Source of the DNA: a virus | Strand: one strand, 5' to 3' | DNA length: 64,000 bases | IMG/VR virus record: IMGVR_UViG_3300035698_010479 | Coordinates: 124,001 to 188,000 of that record | In this document: positions 44,770-56,700 of the stretch, piece by piece | How positions within the stretch are numbered: position 1 is the stretch's first letter | Layout of the letters: each line of letters opens with the position of its first letter | The notes under the pieces: generated by a model | What the model saw: only the letters and a program-made list of their open reading frames with translations | The model's database searches: none | What the model was told of the DNA's origin: nothing | Made by a program: the position numbers and the translations under genes

Positions 44770-45165
44770 TTAGGGTGTAGTAGGTGTAGTAGTTGGAATA
44801 TCTGCCATATACGTACCATAAGCAGGGCCACCTTGCTCTATAGATCCATGTGTGTGAATTGGTATGGATATGATAGAAATTATATGCTCTTCATTATTAG
44901 CTGTAAAAAAATGAATTCTATTTTCTCTACTTTGTAAATGTGTATATCTTACTTTTAGTACAGGCTCGTCTAATTTAGTTATACTACCTACTAACTCATC
45001 CTCTGAAACAAAGCCGTATATATGTAACCTAGGCTCTCCATGAATTTTTACCATATCCGCAGATTTTTTAGGAAAAGTGCCCTGTCTTTCTTTAGGAAAT
45101 ACTGGTACTGATATATCTACATAATGTCCAGCAGGTATTGATATAGTAGCTGCATTGTATGCCAT
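44770..45165 (-). CDS. Possible central spike or tip protein with HxH motif (131 residues)
   Basis: A 131-residue protein with a beta-rich body (SIPAGHYVDISVPVFPKE, RLHIYGFVSEDELVGSITKL). Near the C-terminus comes SIPIHTHGSIEQGGPAYGTY, followed by a Pro/Thr-rich end. The His-x-His motif resembles the metal-binding tips of phage spikes (P2 gpV-like) and fibre ends, where a buried iron is held. Position right after the hub-like genes would suit a spike that plugs the tube. The call rests on one short motif and the position. It shares one base with the hub gene stop (TAATG). Confidence 0.4.
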   Translation of the reverse strand: MAYNAATISIPAGHYVDISVPVFPKERQGTFPKKSADMVKIHGEPRLHIYGFVSEDELVGSITKLDEPVLKVRYTHLQSRENRIHFFTANNEEHIISIISIPIHTHGSIEQGGPAYGTYMADIPTTTPTTP

Positions 45166-45764
45166 TATGGGGTTACTCCTGCAGTAGTATCTACTAAGGT
45201 TATCGCACTGAAACTAAAATTTAAAGACATATCAGAGTTGGCTAAATTAGTAACACCAAAAGCGTTAAGATCAGAAGAGTTATTACTTTTATTATTTTTC
45301 TCTTTAGCACTGGTAACATCTTGGTCTGTATATTGTACATTAGCATTTACTAAAGCAAATTGGCCTCCTTTTTCAGCTGCCCTAACTACACTTTCTATAA
45401 TAGCCCAACGTGCCTTAGAGTCCATCTGACGTCTAGTGTATTTCTCACCCTCTAGTCTATAAAGAACATCGCTACCTGAAATATTCAATACAGTATAATT
45501 AGGATCATCAAAACATATACTAGGTCTGGAAGATAGAATTAAACCAGTAAATATTTTACTTTCTCTACCTTTCTCACCAGCATATATAATCACCTCATTA
45601 TTATCAATAGATCTAAGGTGTGAAGATAGTACTTTAACAGACGCAGAAAAAGTAGATTTACTATTTCTAGTTTTTGTCACATTAAAAGATAGTATATACG
45701 GCGTTGCAACAGAAATACCACCGAAAGATATAGTAGCTCTAATTTTTACACTTTCTATTGACAT
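45165..45764 (-). CDS. Baseplate hub-like protein, small component (199 residues)
   Basis: A 199-residue protein whose first 135 residues match the first barrel of baseplate hub proteins (gpD/gp27 family): ISFNVTKTRNSKSTFSASVK (curved strands with S-x-F-x-A-x-V), NNEVIIYAGEKGRESKIFTG (I-x-[IV]-Y-x-G...[IF]-F-x-G), then a tandem strand pattern YTVLNISGSDVLYRLEGEKY before RRQ. A charged linker (DVTSAKEKNNKSNNSSDLNA) follows. The larger 667-residue gene immediately upstream seems to hold the rest of the hub, so the hub may be split over two polypeptides. It overlaps that gene by 1 base. Confidence 0.55.
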   Translation of the reverse strand: MSIESVKIRATISFGGISVATPYILSFNVTKTRNSKSTFSASVKVLSSHLRSIDNNEVIIYAGEKGRESKIFTGLILSSRPSICFDDPNYTVLNISGSDVLYRLEGEKYTRRQMDSKARWAIIESVVRAAEKGGQFALVNANVQYTDQDVTSAKEKNNKSNNSSDLNAFGVTNLANSDMSLNFSFSAITLVDTTAGVTP

Positions 45765-47767
45765 TACCCCTCCACAGCATTATTATGAATAGTTATAGAA
45801 ACCCTATCTCTTATGGCCAGTACACTAGCACAACCATTAATACACATTATTGGCCCTATACCATCAACATGTACAACATACTGTACATGATTTCCTAGAT
45901 CTTGTATAATAGTTCCTTTGGAGGATACTTCTTCGGTTTGTTTGTAATAAATTCCGCCATCTATACCAGCAAAATCTCCAAAATATTCTGGGCCTTCAGT
46001 TACATTTATTAAATAAGAGCCTTGGTCTGTGTATGAATACTCCACTACGTTTACAATACCACCGTTTATACCCCTATCACCTACTTTTGGGTTATCTGTA
46101 GGTGGACATGTATGTGTAAAAACCTCACCATTATCTGCCTTTAGTAAGTCATATAATTTACGTGATAATATTCTAGTATGTCCTTCATCTAGTGAAGCTA
46201 ATGTGAGGCTTAAAGTCCTACCGGAACTCATGGTTGATAAGGCCCTCTCCATAGCAGTATCTTGTAGTTCTTGAACGGTTGTTGGATCATTATCCACAAT
46301 GCCATCTGTTTGGTCAATTATATCACCATTTATAGCAATTGGTGATGGTAGATCTCTTATGGCCATTCCTAGAATTTCCACTGTAAGATTTTGAGCTATC
46401 TCAGACGCTCTGCCTGTAGGATCTGTAACAATAAAACATGGAGAGTCTAGATTTATTTGGGCCCATATTTGTTCTACAAGAACACCATTATTGTTTTCAA
46501 GCGGCAATATTGTACCTTGTGCTGGATCAGCACCTTGAAATAATTCTATTAAATCCTCACTTGCATCATCAATATAGAAATTAACGCCAGTACCAACAGT
46601 AGCGAAGTCATTATATCTTAGATTATCGACAAACTGAATACATGGAAGATTTTCAAAAGTATTATCCTCTTTATTATATAATGTTGCATAGTGTATACTT
46701 TCATTTAGTTTTATAATGTTCCTGTATATATTTCTGGAAAACACACATAATACTGTGTTTGTTATATCATTTTCAGAAATAGCAGCTGCGTCGTCAACAG
46801 GAACGCCCCAACAACTTACCAATGGTATACCTACAACAAATACACCCTGTATACCTAAAAACTTACTAACCACTGAACCTCTAATATCATCGTAAGTAAG
46901 CCCCTCAATACTAGGTATAACTAAAGGTATAGATGATGATGAACAATTCATTACAGTTGTGTCGAACGTTGTACAACCACTTAATGATTCATCATTAAAA
47001 ACAGATATCTTTCTTTTTACTAATGTACCAATATTTGGGTGTGGTCCTGGTCCGATCTTTGCTTCTGGGTCTGAAAGTATTACAGGAATAGATGACTGAC
47101 TTTGCTGATAAATCTTAGTAAATGGTGTAACCAAGTCTGCCGGTGGTGTAATTTTCCATGAAAAGCCTATAAATCTCTCAAATGGTGAGGTTAATTCAAA
47201 ACCTATATCATTTATACCATTATTCCAATTACTATTTGGTGAATTTCTAAATGGATCATTATAAGTCACAGTAGCGTGTGTGGTAAAATTACTAAAAAGG
47301 CAACTAGAATTTAATTTTGTAGTATCATGTACTGTACTATTACTTGATTCGGACCCTATAATTTCGTACCACTCATACATTATACGTTCTTGTTTAGGTT
47401 TAGCCCCTGTTATTTGAACGCCAACATCAGGTCTTACATAACTTCTTGAACCTATACTATAATAAGGACTTATATCAGCATTACTATCACCAACTTCATA
47501 AAATTCAGCTTTTCCATCTGCATTTATTCTCACTTCAAATAAGTTGGAACTTTCATTCTTAGCGTATTCCTCCAGCAAAGATGTTTTCAATGTTGATAAT
47601 GCATCAGCTCTCTTTATATCTACATTATTTAAAGGACCTCCCCCGTTACCTTCATAACTAATACCAAAAGTTGCTAGTACATCTTCAGCTACGCTGGATT
47701 TTTCAGGTACTTCATAGATATCTTGAAGTACCTGAAAACCTGGCCACACAAAATTTTCTGTTGCCAT
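45764..47767 (-). CDS. Baseplate hub / tail-tip protein, large component (667 residues)
   Basis: A 667-residue protein translated right after the tape measure (1-base gap), where siphoviruses place Dit/Tal and myoviruses the hub. Early residues ADALSTLKTSLLEEYAKNES followed by NLFEVRINADGKAEFYEVGD (about 54-95) resemble the hub segment in which a helix is followed by F-x-x-x-[IV]-x-x-[DN]-G-x-x-x-[FV]. Later parts include SFVRPDVGVQITGAKPKQE-like strands and a C-terminal OB-like barrel (GNHVQYVVHVDGIGPIMCIN, LAIRDRVSITIHNN). No lysozyme or peptidase motif is evident by eye. It probably closes the distal end of the tube, binds the tape measure C-terminus and holds the fibres. Confidence 0.6.
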   Translation of the reverse strand: MATENFVWPGFQVLQDIYEVPEKSSVAEDVLATFGISYEGNGGGPLNNVDIKRADALSTLKTSLLEEYAKNESSNLFEVRINADGKAEFYEVGDSNADISPYYSIGSRSYVRPDVGVQITGAKPKQERIMYEWYEIIGSESSNSTVHDTTKLNSSCLFSNFTTHATVTYNDPFRNSPNSNWNNGINDIGFELTSPFERFIGFSWKITPPADLVTPFTKIYQQSQSSIPVILSDPEAKIGPGPHPNIGTLVKRKISVFNDESLSGCTTFDTTVMNCSSSSIPLVIPSIEGLTYDDIRGSVVSKFLGIQGVFVVGIPLVSCWGVPVDDAAAISENDITNTVLCVFSRNIYRNIIKLNESIHYATLYNKEDNTFENLPCIQFVDNLRYNDFATVGTGVNFYIDDASEDLIELFQGADPAQGTILPLENNNGVLVEQIWAQINLDSPCFIVTDPTGRASEIAQNLTVEILGMAIRDLPSPIAINGDIIDQTDGIVDNDPTTVQELQDTAMERALSTMSSGRTLSLTLASLDEGHTRILSRKLYDLLKADNGEVFTHTCPPTDNPKVGDRGINGGIVNVVEYSYTDQGSYLINVTEGPEYFGDFAGIDGGIYYKQTEEVSSKGTIIQDLGNHVQYVVHVDGIGPIMCINGCASVLAIRDRVSITIHNNAVEG

Positions 47768-47768
47768 A

Positions 47769-50700
47769 TTATACTCTCTTTATTGAATATATATGAGTCA
47801 TTGCATTGTTCTGGCTTTCTTTTAATTCATTTATAGACACATTAAGTACTTGTTTCAATGTTATTATTGATGAGGTTAGCCCAGATACCTCTGAAGAAGT
47901 AGCTAGCATATCTTTCTTAAGTCCAGCTATTTCAGATTTCTGATTAATATCTAGTACGGGCAATTCAGCAACAATATCCTTTACGGTAGTTTTAATTAAA
48001 GATATCTGATCGGCAGAACTTTTCTCTAAATTACCTACACGAGAATCAAAATCTTTTAAAGTACTAGCGAACATATCACCCATATCAGCTCCCACAGAAC
48101 TTGTTTTAACATTAATATCCTTCAACTCATCTAAACCTAATATCTTAATATCTCTTAAATTCTCTAGGCCTGTTATTGATATATTTTTCAATTGGTCTAT
48201 ATTTTCAATTCTAATATTAGCTAATTTTTCTAATCCCTCAACTTTTATATCTCTTATACTATCTATACCAGTTATCTTAATATCATGTAGGTCATTTATA
48301 CCTTCAATTTTGATATTCTTAAGCTCACTCAAACCTTCTATCTTTATATCTTTTAGGTCACTCAAACCTTCTATCTTTATATCACGTAAGTCGCTCAAAC
48401 CTTCTATCTTTATATCGGTTAGTTTATCAATACCTTCAATTTTTATATTGGTTAATTTATTTAAAGACTTCTCAAGGTTACTTACAATTTTCTCAAAAGC
48501 ATCTAAACCTTCTATTTCAACTGTCTGCTTTGCTGGTGCTTGTGTATTAATACTAGCTGAGTTATTTTGAGTAGTGTTATTACCAAAGTAATTTTTGTCC
48601 AGTATTACTTCCCCACCTTCTAAAAAGTAACTGCCGGATTTATGTGCAACACCACCATTATGTCTAACCTGTCTACTTAAATTGTTAGAGTTAACATCAC
48701 CGCCTGCTAGGAAATTATTTTTAGTGTTATCACCTCTTGTAAGTATCTCCCCTTGTTTTTGTTTAGTCAGCCTGCTTATTATTTCTATCAACATTTTTTC
48801 AGGAATGGTGCCTGACATAGACTGCATATATTTCTTATAAAAATCTGGGTCGTTACCTGCACGTGTAGTGAAACCATTTAGTTGTTCATTATATGTACGT
48901 AAACCATCTATATTTCGTTCACTTCGTTTTTTAAATGTACCTTTACCATACTTTTCATCCACTAGTTTAGCCATGTCTGATTTACGCTTATCTAAGTAAA
49001 AACTCTCAAAATTACTAGAATGTTGAAAAGCTTCAGACATCATAAAATTAGCTTTTTGATTTGTAGCTACAGCAGCCATACCACCAGCACTGGCCAAAGT
49101 TTTTACATTTCGGTCAGTTATAGATAAACTTTTAAAAAACGATTCTCTACCTTTATCATCTAATGTAGAAAGATACGCTTTTCTTTCTGGAGTATCGGCG
49201 CTTGCCAGATTAACTCTTTTTTGTAGTTCAGATAAAGCATCTGGACCTTTATTTAAATTATCAGCAACGAATGGGGTCCCTTTACCTGTACCATTCATAA
49301 CTGTAAGACCCTTTATATCACTCCAACGTTTTGTAGGTAGATTAACACTAGCACCAGCTCTAGTTGCATCAATTTGCTTTGCTATTAGTTTAGTAGTAGG
49401 TTCTTTCATAGCATTTTCGTAGTATGCAGTATTACCCCTACTTATATTACCTAGTTTAGTAATTTCATCAGTTAATTGTTTTTTGCCCTCTTCTTCTTCA
49501 GGTGTAACTGCATGAGTTAGATTAGCATCCTGTAAGCTAAGATGTAAACCCCTACTGTCTATTGAGTTGCTATCTCTAAATTTAGCTAAAGAACTTATTT
49601 TATTTATTAATTGTTCAGTAGTTTCCTCGGAGTTAATAATATTATTACTAGAAGTACTATTATCTAGACTGGCAGCAACGCGTTCTTTTAAAGATACACC
49701 AGAAGTGTTCTGATTACTAGGTGTTAAGCTAGTATTGTTTTGCCATACACCTTTATTATCTTTATAAACATCTGTTGTATAAACTTGTTTAGGTTCACTA
49801 GGGTAAGAAACTATAGCGTCTTTACTGTACATATCAAATAGCTGCTTTCTTAACTTTTCTTGTTCATCTACAGAGCCGCCTTTCGCAAAGCCTTTGGTGG
49901 CTATGGAGTCAACCATATTTTTTAAGCCTATAGGTCCAGTGCGTGTAACTATATTAATCAGTGAAGCACTATCACCATATATGGCTTGACCTTTACTCAT
50001 AACTTCTTTCAATAATGCTTTGTTATTCATTATTTCTTTAGTATATTTAGAAACATCCAAATTCGTTCCCATAATACCTTGGGCTTCTTTTAGATAACCA
50101 GATAGTCCTGATTTTGTTGTTACATTAGTAGCTTTAGATACTACATTTTTAAATAAGGCAGCAGAACCAAAGCCCGATAAGATATCTACTGGGTCTATCA
50201 TTGGTGTTTCTAAACCACCTATCTGCTGTGAATAGTCTTTCTCATTGGCAAAGCCGTGGTTATTATAATCTTCTTTGGACCATGAAGATCTTATGGTAGC
50301 ATCATCTGGTAATCTACCGCTGTTAAAGGCATCAGCAGTTGCTGTCCCACCAATTTTTGCGACCTCTTCAGGAGTTAATAGTAACTCACCATTACTAACA
50401 TTGATGGGTACTTGGCCACCTTTTGCAAACGAATTAAGCCTGCTTTTGGTAGCTTGAGCATATTTAGCCTGTATAACATATGAACCAGAAGGTACAGCCA
50501 TTGATATATCATCTGAAGTACCAGTACCAGCACCCCTGATTATAGATCCTACAGTTCCACCAGAAGCAAGGCCTGTTGGGTCAGAGAATGACCTAGAAAG
50601 TATATCACCCACCTTACTTAACTCTTCCATAAAAGTAGGTGATTTATCCACCTTTAATACACCTAAAGCCTCTACTAGTTGTGAACTTGTCAACAGGGTA

Positions 50701-53700
50701 TTAATTATTTTATCCGTCTGTGCATTAAGCGCAGATACTACTGGATTAGAAGAAACAGAACTAAGAGCATTCTTTAATTCATCCTTACTAGCACCACCCA
50801 AACTTTCAGTTGTTTGAGAAGATACTTCACGCATGGAATTAAAATCTTGTTCATTTATGGGCGTTCCACGGTCAACTAAACTATTCATTAAATCGTTTAA
50901 TTTTTTGTAACCATTATCTAGACTAACTATAGCAGATCTATCAGATTCCTTATTTTTGGATACTCCAGCAGTATCAAAATCGGTATAATTGTTATCAGCT
51001 ATGCGCTCTTGTATTTTTATACGGGAAGAAGCAATTGCTGCCTGATAATCTTGTCCTGGCCTAATCGCGTCACGTATAGCTTGCGAAGAACGTAATCTCT
51101 CTTCATGTTGTTTGTATTCTTCTTGTTTCTTTGGTAGATTAGCATTTCCTAGTTTGGCCTGCATCCATTCCTGAGGAGAAGTACTTTGCCCATGCATAGT
51201 TTTAAGATACTGTGCCTTCTCTATATCAAACTGGTTGGACTTACCGCTTATTAAAGTACCTCCACCATTTCTAGCAAAATCCTCACGCTGATTTATATCT
51301 ATTTGTTGAGGTGCAAATGGACTTGAACCTCCATATAAACTATCCAATTTACTTTGCAGACCGGATGCCCCCATAGAGGCAGCATACATTGAAGTTTTTA
51401 CACTAACAATAGCAGTTTCAAATTGTTTTGCTGCATCGGTGGCTTCCATAAAATTACTCATCTTCATACTAGCAACTTCTAGTGCATGTCCAGTTTCTTC
51501 TAACTCCTTTTTAGCTGCAGCAAGTGCTAAAGTTTTTGTAACAATATCACCTGATACTATACTAGCTTGAGCACCCTTACCAAAGTAACCGTTATTAGAT
51601 GTTTGAGGGTCTTCTAATTTAAGATTATTTAAGGTATCTTCTAACTCTTTAACTTTCTGTAATTGTCCATCATATAAATTAGTATTTACTTTATATTGTG
51701 ACATAGTATCTTTCATACCAGCACTTGCTTGAAGATGTGCATATTGTGTGTTACTTATACTATCCACACTATTAGGTATTAAAGATATATCATTTGTAGC
51801 ACCTCTTAGTCTACCACCCATACCTCTATTATTAACATTATACAATGCATCAGTACGTACACTGGTAATAGTAGCAAGTTTATTTTTAATATTCTCTATA
51901 GTTCTAGCTGCTGCGTCTGTCTCTTTAATTACAGAATGTAATGCTACCCTATAGCCATCTTGTTTTTCTGTAACATTTTCAAGTTCTTTACCTATGTCTT
52001 TTAAAAAATCGTCCCATTTTTCAAGTTCATCAGCATCAGTAGCTTGTGATCTATTCTGCAAACCAGCATTCATCCTCGAAGTAAGACCTACTTTTTTATC
52101 TTCTAAAGCTGAGTACTCTTTTAAAACATTCTGTCCTCTATATTTATGGTTCAGAGAGTCCTCTGGATTAACAGAGTTTATAACCCTTAAAGAGAAATTT
52201 TTAAAATCCTCGGCCCAATCTGTTGGCCCGTAAATACCTTTTTGATCTTCTTTTCTTTTTTGAACTAGTTGGTAAAGTTCCATACTATTTAAATCGGTAA
52301 CCCCTTTGGTTTCTATATTTAAATCTTTAGGTCCAGAGAAGCCCTCAAAAGCACCAGTACCAAGTTTAAGAGAATTCTTAAAATTTTCAGCAAAATTAGC
52401 ATCAGCTATTGACTTATTCATAGCCTCAATCTGCATTAAGAATTTTTCAGCAATATCTGCCTTTCTCATCTCTTCTTTTAGTGTGGCTATCTCTTTATTA
52501 TACTTGTCATGCTCAGATATTAAAGAACTTTCAATAGCCGCAGTATCATCAAGTGCTTTATTATATTCTTTCGCAGTATCAAAAATTCTGGATACTTCTT
52601 CAGTGGGTACCTCTGCCCCGTTGTTACCGTCAGCCATTGGGTTACGTGTAGTATCATAAACTTTTTGAGCTGCCTCTGAATTAGCAAGTATAGCATCATA
52701 TATTGCAGTGTTTTCACCCTCGGCTAAATTACCTAAGTCTGTTGCTTTGGTTTTATCAGCTGATTTCTCTGCAGCGTACCTTGATAAAGTAAATGCTGAA
52801 GCAGCAGCTGCCGCTTGAGCGAACCTATTCACACTATCTTGGTCAAGTGATACAACAGACGCTGGTAAACTAGAAACTTCACCACCATTGGTATATCCCC
52901 TAACTACACCACCATTAGCAAAAGAAGTCTTTTGTCCGTGTTGTAATTTTTTTAGGTTTGTCTCACCTATTTTAGAAGCGTCTTCAGGTGATATAAAGTA
53001 TTCCCCATTACTTACACGTATATCTGATTTTGCTGACCCGCCGGATGCAAACTCGATCTGTTCTTTAGCATTCTGTGCATACTTAGAAGGTACTATAAAA
53101 GAACCGTCTGGCACGTCATTCATATTGATAGAGTCAGATGTACCTGTTCCAGGACCTTTAATCATACCTGAACCTACAGTACCACCGCCAGCATGTCCAG
53201 CTAAAGAGTCGTTATACTTATCGTAAATGTCTTCATCTTCATTTAAATTTGCATATAATAGTGAGCCTCCAGCAGCTCCTAAAGTTCCTGTAGCAAGCGC
53301 CTCATACATTTTAGGATTTGCCTTCTTAAATGCCTCATAGGCACTAGGGGAAGCCGTAGCGGTTGCTTTAATTGCAGCTGTAGTTTTTCGAGCACCTGTT
53401 ACTAAATTTTTATTTTGTAAAATTTTCCCTATTTCGGCCAAACCAGAGGCAGCTGCTCCTATACCTAAACCAACGCCTGTACCAGTTAATTTTAATAAAC
53501 CCTTAAGCCCTGTAGATATAAAACCACCACTAGCGTAAGATTCCTCTTCATTGTTAAGCAAGGAATAAGCACCTAAAGATCCTGCGGCAATTGCAGAATA
53601 TTTTAATTTTGACATTTTAGATAGTTTATCCTGCAAGCCAGCTTTTGTATTTTTTATATCTTCTAAATTAGGTGCTTTACTAGATATAAAATCCTTACCC

Positions 53701-56700
53701 ATAAGTGCACCATCAATTAAGAAACTGGCAGCTGTACCAACACCAGGAATGTTACTAACTAATCCAGAAGCCATTTCCATACCGGCACCTAGATAGTCAC
53801 CTATGGCTGCTCTTTCAGCAGCAAATCCTGCGGCGGCTACTGTACCTATGCCTGGTATCTTTTTAAGGCCTATCTTACTTGCAGCCTTAGCTGTATATTT
53901 ACCTATAGTGCCTTTTGTGTTACTTATAGCATCCCCTAAAAACATTTTAGTTACTTCAGAATTAAAACCAGCTTTCTTACCAAAAGAAGCTGCAATATCA
54001 GCTCCTTTTGTTTCAGCAGTAGCTTGGAAAGCTTTAAGCTTGTCTAAGGTATCAGCCCCAAACCCCGTGGCCTTACTGTAGCCTAATGGGTCTGATACTG
54101 CACCTTTTAAAAGAGTAGCTTGATAACGAGCTTTTTCTAAAGTATCCCCTAAAAACATTTTAGTTACTTCAGAATTAAAACCAGCTTTCTTACCAAAAGA
54201 AGCTGCAATATCAGCTCCTTTTGTTTCAGCAGTAGCTTGGAAAGCTTTAAGCTTGTCTAATCTGTCATTAACGTAGCCGCCGTCAGCGTACATAACTGGT
54301 GGACCATTTTTTAAAGCGTCTAATACTGGTTTTAACTTTTTACGCTGTTCTTCAGTTAAAACTTCCTCACCTGCAGTAAGTAGGGATGGTTGTACATCAC
54401 CTGTACCTGGTACTATTTGTTTAACGGTACCACCAGTAGAAAACTTTTGTATGAAACCTCCAGCAGCATTACCTGGAGTAGATTCAGAACTACCATTAAC
54501 TGCATCTGTATTGTTTTTTAATGCTTCAACTAAGGCGTCCAATGCGCCTAAAGATGCTGTAGCTGCGTAATCAGCTGCTTTACCTGTAAATTCTCCGGCT
54601 GAAGACATTTTACCTTTTATATCTTCGTAAGACTCACCAGTTTTTATCTTAGCACCCTCATATACTTTTGAAGCTTCTTCTTTGAGGTTGACCTCCTCAC
54701 CACGTGCCATTTTATCCGCAGAAGATTTAATAGCATCTTGGCTTGTGGTTTTAACATACTCTTTTAACTCAGCTAATTTATCTTTTAAATCTTGTGCACC
54801 TTGATTAACAGATTCCTTTGTATTTTCGCGTAAGTCTGCATTTGGATTTTCTACTTTACGTTTAAATTCTTTAGCTTTCCATTCAGCGTCAAATACAACG
54901 TTATCTTTTGTATTACTAAATGATTTTGATGCAGCTGAATATTTTGCATCTCTATCATCATTTTCCTTATTAGGTGTTACCTTAAGGTCTAAGGTTTCTT
55001 CTGTAAACTGCTTCATAAAACCTTCAGAGGCATCCTTAAATCTACTAGCAGCTTTACCTTGTTTTAGTGTACTGAATATACCATCGTCTTTCATTGCTGC
55101 AGCAAATATCGTAACTTCTTTACCAAAATCTTTTACCAACGGTGGCAAATCATCACCGGTCATACCTTGATTTAATTTAGCTGCACCATAAACACCAAGA
55201 GCTGCCCCGCCTGCACCAATTCGTTTGATATTGTCTTCGGACATTCCTAAATTACGCGCTAAAAGCATACCGCCAGAAGTACCACCGGCAGCATATCGCA
55301 TAGTACCATACATTCTAGCTTTCTTCTCTTCTGCAGCTTTGGCAGTTGTGAGTGACTCCATCTGAGGAGCATAGTCAATGAAGCCTACTTCGTTCTCTCT
55401 CTTTTTTAGATCTTGAATTTCTTTTTCATAATTTTCAATCTTCTTATTTGAGAAGTTGCTATTAAAGGCTTGGTATACACCAAAACCAGTAGCGGCTCCG
55501 GCTATATTTTTTGAGTTTAGTATTGTGCTCTCTTTTGACTTAGCTATATTTTCAGCTTGTATGCTCTGTACACCCTCTACAGTTTTATCGAAAGTAGGTG
55601 TACCTTTCTTGGTTACTAAACCAAACCAAGATTTTTCGTCAGGCATATTAGCTTTCATTTCTGAAGATAATGTTTTGAAATCCAAACCACCAAAAGCTCT
55701 CTGAATAAGTTCTTCACCTTTGAAGTCGCCTGAACCAAATATACCACTATTTACTTTATTAGTAGCACCAACTATACCCATACGGTCTACCAACTGCTTA
55801 GTAAGGTTATCTAAAGCAGCATTTGCTTTAGTAGTTTTATCAACATCTCCAGCAGAAGCTGCCTCATTTCTAATAGATGCTACCCGGTCTAATGCCTCGC
55901 TTAAACGTTCATTTTTAGTAATATTTGGCGATGGTAACATGAAATCCAATGCGTCCATAAAACTAGTTTGCATAGCTTCAGAACCAGCCGTATCCGATAG
56001 ATTATTTAGTATTTCATCTAATTTATCTACAGTTTTAGCAGTGTTCTCCGCAGTATTACTAGTATCTATCTTAAGTTCTGCAATACCTAAATCACCTGTC
56101 TTAGCTACTATGTCTGTGTATTTAGCAAAATCCTTATCACCTATAGTCGAACCAAAACCACCTGATAGATTTTTTATACTTTCTAGAGCTACTTTTGATC
56201 TTTCTACAGTATACATCTGTTCAGCTTTACCAGATTTTCTAATTTCTAACTCTTTAAGTTTTTTGGAGTTTTCTTCAAATTTAGAAGACTTTATTAATAA
56301 TCGTTCTTGTGAAGATAAATCTGCCTTATTATATTTACCTAAATCTACGTTGGCTAATGAAGCATCTCTACCTTTTAATAGACCAGAAGTTTCTTTTGAT
56401 AAAGGAGATCTTGTCTTCTCTACTGCTATGTTTTCCTTAACAGCACGAGTATTAGCTTCCATAGTTTTAGTCAAATCAGCGAATACTGCACGATACTGTA
56501 AAACTACTTGATTATTTCTAAGTATATTTTGAAGCTTCATTAGAGACTCGTAAAGACCAGTCGACATTTCAACACTACTTGTGTCCAAACCGTCAAGATG
56601 CATTTTTTCCAACTGCTCTAAACTAGTTTTGTATTCATGGAGAGGTTTATTGTAATATTTTTCAAAATCATCAGCCCAACCTTTCTGAAAAGGTGACTCA

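Noticed and set aside
48117-48446. CRISPR-like array of 33-bp units
   Set aside because: Units follow one another with no unique spacers and encode a regular protein repeat in frame with the tape measure.
55720-56511. 263-codon open frame on the + strand, and many shorter + strand frames throughout
   Set aside because: They lie entirely opposite the tape measure or other well-supported genes, have no ribosome sites or recognisable motifs, and follow from the biased codon use of the real genes on the minus strand.
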